Part shown: positions 34,389-42,928 of the stretch, piece after piece
Layout of the letters: every line of letters starts with the position of its first letter
Position numbering within the stretch: the first letter of the stretch is position 1
Assembly (NCBI GenBank): GCA_033807775.1
Contig: CM066326.1
Coordinates: 87,954,873 to 88,018,872 of the forward strand
Direction of reading: 5' to 3'
DNA from: Saussurea involucrata
Lineage: Eukaryota > Streptophyta > Magnoliopsida > Asterales > Asteraceae
DNA: 64,000 nt
Position numbers and translations under genes: made by a program
Notes under the pieces: model-generated
The model's input: the letters and a program-made list of their open reading frames with translations, nothing else
Database searches by the model: none
What the model was told of the DNA's origin: nothing

Positions 34389-34435
34389 GGGACCAAATCC
34401 AAAAAGCAACTAAACATCAGGGACCAAATATGTAA
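34389..34435. mobile_element. right terminal remnant of MULE-B
   Basis: Inverse of the first bases of MULE-B, resuming after the LTR insertion. It stops at '...ccaaatatgtaa' instead of continuing to 'tttactc'. Confidence 0.85.
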
Positions 34436-34671
34436 AATGACCGTTTTACCCTCATGTGCAAGGCACATGGAGCATTTAACAGAGGCAACCTAACGGTGTT
34501 AGTCCCGAGGGACCAAAACCGAGCACTTCTGCATATTAGATGGTCATTCTTGCAATAAAAATTTTCTAGGGACCAAAATTGCGAAAATCAACATACCACA
34601 GGGACCAAAAATGCAATTAACTCTTATCTAAAATAAGCTTCTTGTCCAAATATATAATATACTTTAATCAA
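34432..34671 (+). repeat. about 240-bp direct repeat, copy 2
   Basis: Copy of 21697-21935. The junction with the clipped MULE-B end shares 'gtaa'. It continues into 'caatatattaatgacc', presumably the original right flank. Confidence 0.95.
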
Positions 34672-34772
34672 CAATATATTAATGACCGTTTTTTTTTCTT
34701 TTTATGACAATATTGAGAAAAATGTAGAGATGTCGACCGTATATGTGTATTTTGTATGCGTTTTATGTGAGA

Positions 34773-34805
34773 CTAGGTGAGTATCCGCGCAATGCGGCGA
34801 GATGC
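34773..34805 (-). other. Helitron 3' terminal hairpin and CTAG
   Basis: Minus-strand 'ccgcattgcgcgg' can fold, with a loop of few bases. About ten bases follow before CTAG (34773-34776), and the next base is T. Confidence 0.85.
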
Positions 34806-34924
34806 AATATTCAAATAAATGTAAGCAAAAAATAAAAATTATAAACATTTGTTTATAAAAGTAAACACATTCATAACAATTTTCATCGAGGTTGTTGCTA
34901 GAAGTCTTAAAGTCTTAAAGACTT

Positions 34925-34955
34925 AAAGCATATAGACGTTTAGTCTATATGCTTT
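34925..34955. other. perfect 13-bp stem hairpin near the Helitron 3' end
   Basis: 'aaagcatatagac' - gttta - 'gtctatatgcttt', preceded by a triple 'agtcttaa'-type repeat (34898-34924). Non-coding region between the RepHel stop and the terminus. Confidence 0.85.
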
Positions 34956-35075
34956 ATAAAGGTAGTAACTGAATTTTGGGTTGAATCATCATACGGTTTG
35001 GGTTTGGTTTATAACTGAAGTCTTTTATGTCTAAATTTTTGTTTAAACAAAATAGAAATTACAATAATGCTTTAA

Positions 35076-38000
35076 TCATATACAATCATCACTCAAAACT
35101 TCTCGATAAACCACATTTGATGTGTAAACTCCCTTTGGTTTGAACTTTTTGGTAGGCTTCACTAATATCTTTGTAGTGCCACGTGATATACATCTGGATA
35201 ATGCCACATAAAGTTTCCCGTGTGAGAATACCGGTTCTGGTAGATAAACACCTACCACCGGAATTGTTTGTCCTTGAGCTTTATTAATTGTCATTGCAAA
35301 ACAAAGTCGAATTGGAAATTGCTTTCTCTTCAATTTAAATGGGAAAATGTCATCTTCGGACGGACATAAAGGAATTCTTGGTAAAAATACCCTCTTACCA
35401 GTATGTTGACCAACAACTATTTACGCATCAACGACGTTCGGTTGAAAGCCTCTGCATATCAACCTTGTGCCGTTACATAATCCATTCGAAGGGTCGATAT
35501 TCCGCAACAGTATTATTGGGCATCCAATTTTAAGTCGGAGGTAATGAGGGGGCAAACCGCTAACAGTCAGTGAGTTTAAGAATTCCACTGGATATAAGTT
35601 ATTCTTATCATCTTCTGCTTCGTCAAAACTATAGTAAACTTTTTCCTCTCCGCAGAATCTTTCGATCAACTGATCATTAATCTCGTCGACATGCTCCTTT
35701 TTAGTTGTTAGTATCGCCCTTGAAACGATATAATCTGAAGCAGTCCCGTTGGTTTGCAGAGAAGGAAATATTGCATCGATCAAAGCATCATTCGATTCAT
35801 CTTGTTTGGTGTAAGGAATGGCCATGTCATCAGGTATGCGAATAAAGTTTCCGTCCACTATTTCTTCTTCTCCATCACCGACTCGTAACAGAAAATCTGA
35901 AAACCATCGATTAGTAAGTGCTCTCATATTGATCGTTAACCGCAACTTTTTAATCGAAGACCAAATAGGTGACATCCGTAGGCTAGAGTCTACAATCTGT
36001 GCTCGGGTACCTTTTCTCGTTACTGGCAACACCTGTCTAAAATCACCTCCCATAATCATTATCTTTCCACCAAATGGGAGTCGCACCCCAGTGATGTCTT
36101 GCATTGTTCTATCGAGTGCCTCCACTGCTTGCCTCTTTGCCATTGATGCTTCATCCCAGATGATTATTTTTGTATCTCGGAGTAGTTGAGCAGTTCCACT
36201 TTGTTTTTTTATATTGCACACCGAATTATTACTAAGACTGAGAGGAATCTTGAACCGAGAGTGAGCCGTTCTCCCCCCTGGCATGTTATTCGCGGCGGCA
36301 CCCGATGAAGCGGTCTCAAGTGCAATATTTCCACGGGAACGAACATTAGCGAGCAAAACTTTGTACATAAATGTTTTTCCGGTTCCACCTGGACCATCTA
36401 CAAAAAACACACCCGGACGATCATTATCTACATGACTCATGATCTCATCAAATGCATGTTTCTGGTCGAGATTTAGAGAGTCTCGGGCACGCAAATCTTC
36501 GTCTTCCACGATTATGGAGTACTCCTCTTATACCTCACGAAATGCCCGTGATTCTAAATTGGCGGCTGCATTTATGTTTGGAAGATCGAAATCATCGAGG
36601 TTCTTACCCATAGATTGTAAAAAGACCGAGATATCTGTAAGAACCATATTTCGGACTATCTCAGCATTTTCGTAGTGTCGTCTGTAATCCTCAGAGAATG
36701 AATCATAATGTTCATCCCATAACTTGCGAACATCTCCCGGCTCACAATAAATCAAGATCGTTGTGAATAGTCGTCTAAGAGCATTGGGAAACTGAAATAA
36801 GGAGGCCTCAGCAAGACAATGCGATAAATTACCGTCGGTCTCTATCAAACCTCTCTCAAGAGCTGCTTTTCGAAATGTCGGGTGTAATACGCCATTAACC
36901 GTGTAAAGATCTTCAAAGCATGTAGGTCCACTAATATGCGAGAGAAGTAGGCGTAGATAATACCGTTCTCCTTCAGCAGGGTTAGCATGAACCAGTCGTC
37001 CTCTCATTGGTCTTCGGCTCCGAGTATTCCATTTACGTGTTTTGTCATTCCATGTGTAATGTCTCATAAAATCTGTGTACAAATATTGTCTCGCACTCAT
37101 ATCTGTTTTATTCCTCTCAAAAAATGCGGTCAACATTGATCTCTTATCCTTCTATCTGTCAACAATATCTGTCATAATATCATTCTCTGTGAACCTAACA
37201 AACTGCTTATTCGGAAGATGGACCTGCAAAGCCATCACACAAGGGTGGATTTTAGATAGAGGAAAGCTAAAAATCCGCCAAATCGCCTCAGGTGGAGAAA
37301 CATATCGTGCATCTTGAAATCTTTTTATCTCGTTAATAACAACCTCTTCTCTATCAGGATCGACATGAATAACCTGTTTGTCATGACCTTTGTAAACATA
37401 CTTGAAAATATATTTCACAGATATTATACTTGAGCAAACCTCAACATTGATGTGACAGTTGAACATCATTAGCAACTTTGGGTTATATGGGACCACCCAT
37501 CTATTATCTAGGATACCGCCTCGGACGTCCGCCTGTATTCCGTTGTTTCTCCTCCTATACATCGGATATGAGTTATCTGCTTGCGTCGTCTTGCCGTTGA
37601 ATTGTTGAGGATATCTAAAACGACATTTTCTTGGATCACCTTGCATACAAGGGCTGCATGGTTTTAAATGACCGCAAGGACCATGCATCATGTGCATTAT
37701 CACCAATTGATGCATTTCAGGATAGTTTGTTGGGTCCGGGATTTCGGCACACACGACCTTGTCGTAATGGTCTGGGTTTGTAATCTTGTGTTGCGGCTTC
37801 ATTATCATGAGGAAATGTGCATGTGGTAATCCACATTTTTGAAACTCGATGACATAAACATATGCCTCAACCTCGCCGAGGATGTGCTTCTTGAAGAGTT
37901 GATTTTTGAGATCCTCCAATTTGGCACGAAAAACTCTTGCAACAAGGTCCGGCCTATCTTGTGCCCTCTGACCGTCCGATAACTCTTGACGGATTTCAGG

Positions 38001-39699
38001 CCATCCTGGATTACACGACATGGTAAGGAATATATCAGGTTTCCCGTCATCTTGAACTAAAGTCATGGCATCCATAAATCATCTCCGCATATCACGTGGG
38101 CCTCCGATAAAACTTGCAGGAAGCACAACCCGTTGTCCAACTCTACTTGGTTGACCCTCACCAGCATTGACGCAATCCACAACACCTTGGTATAAATCTG
38201 ATCTTATCTTCGACTGGTTTTTTTCAATAAAAGACAAACGTGCAGTCTCTATCTTGATGTACATGTCTACCACAAACTGTTGAAACAATCTTCCCCCCAA
38301 TAGAATCACGTTCTTAGTCGGCCGAATTTGGAACTTGTAACATTAATAATCTCGCATCGTTACTGTTTTCCTACCCCCTCCCGAGCTAACGTCTGCGTAG
38401 TATTGATTTTGAATAGTATAAATTAATAAATGAGTGGATAAGGTAAGAAATATATGTGATAATGTTCGTACCTTCAAGATCTTCGTCCAAGTTTTCGTCC
38501 TCATTAACAATTTCATCGATGCATACTCCATGTCTGGGTATCCTAGGATGCCATCCAGACTCACCGTTGGGGAAAAACAAAGGATATGATAAGGGATCAT
38601 AACAACTATAGTGATGTTCAATTCTTTTACTGTAGTCAGACCTCCCATACACAACAATACTTCTCCTATATGCAGTGATGTTGTCATTGCCTTCAACCCA
38701 AATACCAGCAACCTGTACAATGGTAGAATTTTCTTTAGTACCATGCATATGATGCATTTTATTTTAAATAAGATAAAATAAATACTTGTATTTCAACCTC
38801 AGATGTGGTCGGTCGGGTGTACACCCTCTGGTCAAGTTCCACGGAAGCATTCAACGTGACTCTATAATTGTCGAGTGGTCCTAGCTCCGCAAGGCTTCGA
38901 AACGTTCTCACGTATGGATTTATAGAAAGCACACGAGTCAAAATTTCAGTGACGTTTCTATCAAGATTTGGCCATTGTAGTCTATGCGAAAACTCAGATT
39001 CGGCATCATAAAAGTAAAGTTGTAAGTACCTAGGTTGTCCATCCCTAGGAACTAATTGATCAATTCTATGATAGATTGCTCCTTGAGCATGAAACGTATA
39101 TACTCCAGATGACATATTGTTCACATTATTATCCAAAGTTACTCCCATTGACGCGAATGAAAAGTTTGTGTTATATGCACGAATATTGTGCATAAACACT
39201 TTGCCTAACTCTGACTCCATTGTAAATATATTGCATAGTTCTCCAGGAATGGGTGAGTATGCCAACTTTGTCTTCCCAATCATGGAACAAAAGGAAGGGA
39301 ACTCAAATTCGAACAGTTTTGCTCCACAATGTTCACATGCATTTTGTTCCTTCAAGACACGATGTTGTGTAGGGACACCATCATAAACAAAACTGTATGG
39401 ATCCTCGTGCTGGGTCTCAACGTTTCTATTATTTTCCCTCATTCGTTGACGATAGTTCCGATTAATAATTTGTCTCCTTTGAGCAATAGTTAGTGCACTG
39501 ACAGGGGTTGTTTCACTGATAACGCTTGTTCCTTGTGTATTAACAGCGTTTCTGTTATTTTCTTTGCCTAGTTGATAATAGTTTCGATTAACAATCTTTC
39601 TTCTTTGAGCAAAAGTTAACTCACTGACAGGGGTTGTTTCACTGGTATTCCCTTGCGTCGTCTCCAATGGAAAGATATTTGTCATGTGTTGACTACTTC
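35076..39699 (-). pseudogene. Helitron RepHel (HUH replication initiator + PIF1-like helicase), five in-frame stops
   Basis: Exons (minus): 38786-about 39699, 38472-38712 and 35076-38392, joined by GT-AG introns. Exon 1 has repeated 'AQRRKIVNRNYYQ'-type segments and a Cys/His motif 'CEHCGAKLFEFEFPSFC'. Exon 3 holds the Rep domain: HUH motif in 'GLPHAHFLMIM', two-tyrosine motif in 'YIFKYVYKG', zinc cluster 'CGHLKPCSPCMQGDPRKC'. Then the PIF1-like helicase: Walker A 'GPGGTGKT', Walker B 'IIIWDEASM', 'GGDFRQVLPV', C-terminal 'AMTINKAQGQTI' and 'LYVALSRC'. In-frame stops lie at 38343, 38079, 37152, 36528 and 35421 (lowest coordinate of each codon). Otherwise collinear and without frameshift, so inactivated but not old. 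Confidence 0.93.
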
Positions 39700-40292
39700 C
39701 TTCGCCAAGCGCTATGTAAGACATTTGAATATGAAAATTAAGATTATTATAAATAAATGGTAAGACCGAGATAAAAAAAATACTAACTTGGAGATTCTTG
39801 ATTCACGACTTCGTCAAAAAGAGGTTGCAGTATTCCACGTTTATTTTGAACGCCTATGACAAAATACGTAATTTCATTTAGTCTCTATTTTATGTCAATT
39901 CCAAAGTACAAAATAATAATAATGCATAGTTTTTACCGTTGAAGTTATCATGTGTCAACCTCGAACATAATTGGCTTGTTCCTTGCGTATTAACAACATT
40001 TCTGTTATTTTCCTTGCCTCGTTGATAATAGTTTCGATTAACAATATTTCTTCTTTGAGCAGAAGTTAACACACTCATGGGGGTTATTTCACTTATATTC
40101 TCTCGCGTCATCTCCATGGGAGAGATATTTGTCATGTGTTGACTACTTCCTTCGCCAAGCGCTATGTAAGACATTTGAATATGAAAATTAAGATTATTAT
40201 AAATAAATGGTAAGATCGAGATGAAAAAGAAATACTAACTTGGCGATTCTTGATTCACGTCTTCGTCAAAAAGAGGTAGCAGTATTCCACGT
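39679..40292 (-). repeat. tandem exon duplication (about 450-bp period) at RepHel 5' end
   Basis: The segment from 'ttgtcatgtgttgactactt' (39682) through 'aaaaagaggttgcag' (about 39833) recurs at about 40133-40284. Each copy includes the same intron acceptor and exon start ('acatag|cgcttggcg' on the minus strand). A third, more diverged copy lies at 40300-40460. This repeats the 'AQRRxIVNRNYYQ' peptide unit. Confidence 0.85.
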
Positions 40293-40534
40293 TTATTTTC
40301 CTTACGTCGTTGATAATTGTTTCGATTAATAATTTGTCTCCTTTGCGCAAAAGTTAACGCACCGTCAGAGGTTGCTTCATTGATATTCTCTTACATTGTC
40401 TCCATTGAAGGGATTTTTATCATGTTTGTCATACATTGACCACTTACTTCGCCAAACCCTATTTTTCTCCTTTTATGTTTTTCTTTTTGGGAGACATCAA
40501 CATTTGTAGTTTCTTTATCGACAATCCTCATTGC

Positions 40535-40785
40535 ATACCTTAAAACATTCACAAACATTCACTGAATGGACACATACATGTTCAAAACATTTACTAAATG
40601 GTCACATACATGTTCAAAACGATTAGAAAACATTCATTCACAAAACATCCACTGAATCGACACATACATGTTCAAAACATTTAGAAAACATTCATTCACA
40701 AAACATTTACTGAATGGTCACATGCATGTTCAAAACGATTAGAAAACATTCACTAAATTGTCACATACATGTTCAAAATAACGAT
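40535..40785. repeat. short tandem repeat in Helitron
   Basis: 'cacatacatgttcaaaac' recurs at 40571, 40603, 40661, 40719 and 40762 with 'attagaaaacattcatt' spacers. Lies between the RepHel and RPA-like genes. Confidence 0.85.
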
Positions 40786-40890
40786 AGAACCAATAAAAAA
40801 TACCACAAATGTTAACAAATACATGTTCCAAAAATCTTCACAACAATCACAAAAAACACAATAATAATCAACTTGACTGATCACATATTC

Positions 40891-42001
40891 TCAACTCGGA
40901 ATAATTCTTAAGTTGTATGCTTCCGGCATTTTTGGACCGAAGACAATCTGGGTTAAAGCCGTAGAATTCAAAACGTTCACTGAAAAAAATTAGAAAATAC
41001 CCTTTTAGTAAAATTATAATTTTAAATTGAAATAAAAACAAAAAAGTAAAATTAATAAATATTATACTTGGATATCGATGGATAAGCTTAACCCGAGATG
41101 CATAAATTATTGAATTATTTTGTATGGCCCGAGCTATCATCCCAATACGTGTTTCTCTTGTATCATACAACCTCAACTTTATTTCATGCCCCCTATTAGA
41201 AATAGCAAAGTTAGTAATAACACAATTTGGCCAATTTGTTAATTTGGTAATTGATTAAATTTTAATACAAATTCAAACTTACGTTTCATCTTGAAAAACT
41301 AAATCACACGAACCCAATCGGAATACACCATAATCTCTCTCATAGGTAACTCGTCTTCCCCTTATGATTATTCCAACTACATCTAAGATATATATAAATT
41401 TAAATTTGAATATCAATTTGACATGGTAAAATATATAAATATATTTATGTTTAACTAAAAAAATTAATTTACCAATTAGCATCTTTCTTGTCGTTTTATC
41501 TTCAACAAGTGTTTTTATCGAAGGCACCGATGGATAAAACACAAATCCTCTTTGAACATCCCCCGGCAATGGGGTAAACCTTGTGTTTCTACCGATCAAA
41601 ATTTCATACTCGGCACGAAGAAAACTATATTTTTCATATCTCGGATAGTCATAATTGGTTCCCTGAATTTGGAAATGCTCCAAAAGGAAAACACCTCCCA
41701 CCAAGTTTCTTTGTCTATAGACATCCATCAAACTACGTGGAACAATTGCAGCCATTTTGTCCCTCTAACATATATAAATATACAACATGTAATTAAAAAT
41801 ATTAGTATCTTTAAAAAGTATATTTTTCAACAAAACTGAAATATGATCAATTTCACTTACATTTTGGTCAAGTAAGATGATATATAGTTTTTCTTGATTT
41901 TCATCTTCATAAACAAATTCAACTCGGACACATGAAAAGTTCCACCAAACATGAGGACATTGTAGTGCTGAAAAATGTTCAGCATACCACCCTAAATCCA
42001 T
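40891..42001 (-). CDS. Helitron RPA-like OB-fold protein (5' end not found)
   Basis: Exons (minus): 41861-42001 (5' boundary uncertain), 41473-41764, 41283-41392, 41068-41192 and 40891-40979. All junctions are GT-AG and in phase, and no stop interrupts them. The product, about 250 residues, resembles the replication protein A large-subunit-like proteins carried by plant Helitrons: strands around 'VRVEFVYEDENQEKLYIILL', 'GGVFLLEHFQIQGTNYDYP', 'VVGIIIRGRRVTYE', 'EIKLRLYDTRET', ending 'FGPKMPEAYNLRIIPS'. RPA binds single-stranded DNA, so a role in rolling-circle transposition is plausible. The first exon may be separated by the Sirevirus at 42085. In contrast to RepHel, no damage is seen. Confidence 0.75.
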
Positions 42002-42084
42002 TTTTACAAATTAAATAAAATTATGAAAATCACAAAAAATCACATAATAAAACTGTTTTATTTCTATTGTCACTTAATAAAAGA

Positions 42085-42866
42085 TGTCAGGATCGATTCT
42101 TAACAAGAATTAAACTTCTTAGAAACAGAATTTAGAGAATCTTGCGGAATAGAACTCTAAATCAATTAAAGAACAATCAATAGAATTCAACACACTGTAT
42201 ATATCAAACTGTATTACTCACAAGCTTTACACCAAACCTCAATCTTGTTGAACAGGCTCAACAAGACGACTTCTACTTCTCTAGAAATAGGATCTATGAT
42301 CTTGAGGTTAATTCTCTCTGAATAGCTAAACAAACTTTGTAAAAACTATTCTCTATATCGTGTATCTTCTTGTGTATTCTATATCTCCTATTATTCTAAT
42401 AGCTATCAATACTATTTATACAAAAGTAATTACAAGATAACTATCAAAAGTAAATTGATCTTCTGAATCTTCGTTAAACATATCTTGATCAATTCCTTCT
42501 TTGTCTCCAAAAGTATCGCATACCAAACTTATCAAGTCAGCAGTATTAACAATGATTTGGCTCAGCAGCATTAACGATGATTTGGCTCAGCAGCATTAAC
42601 GACCTTCAGCAGTATTAACCTTCACAGTCTTCAAGCAGTAGTAACTCAGCTCAGCAGTACTAACCATGTCTAGCAGTAGTAATTTGGTCTAGCAGTACTA
42701 ACTTCGTCTAGCAGTAGTAACTTCGTCTAGCAGTAGTAACTCGGTCTAGCAGTACTAACTTGGTCTAGCAGTACTAACCTTGTCTAGCAGTAGTAACGAA
42801 GAACTGGCAGTAGTAATATTGTCTTGGCAGTACTAACCATACTTAGCATATCTTCAGTTCCCAACA
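42085..42866 (-). repeat. 3' LTR of Sirevirus 1
   Basis: 782 bp, TGTCAGGATC...TTCCCAACA on the plus strand. Contains about 16 copies of an AGCAGTAxTAAC motif (42538-42836). Confidence 0.97.
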
Positions 42867-42882
42867 ATCTCCCCCTAACTTG
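42867..42882 (-). other. polypurine tract of Sirevirus 1
   Basis: Minus strand 'agttagggggagat' directly precedes the 3' LTR, the standard plus-strand primer. Confidence 0.9.
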
Positions 42883-42928
42883 ACTTTTAGGAAAAGAAGT
42901 CAAGTTCTTCAGATGATGCTTCCAAAAC

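Larger units (their letters stand above)
34773..42084 (-). mobile_element. Helitron (3' terminus to Sirevirus insertion)
   Basis: On the minus strand the element ends with a GC hairpin ('cgccgcattgcgcgg'), 'atactcac' and CTAG, followed by T, the canonical Helitron 3' end and A/T insertion site. It encodes RepHel and an RPA-like protein, both on the minus strand. A Sirevirus (42085-53210) interrupts it. The 5' TC end must lie beyond 53211 but I could not locate it with confidence. Confidence 0.9.
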
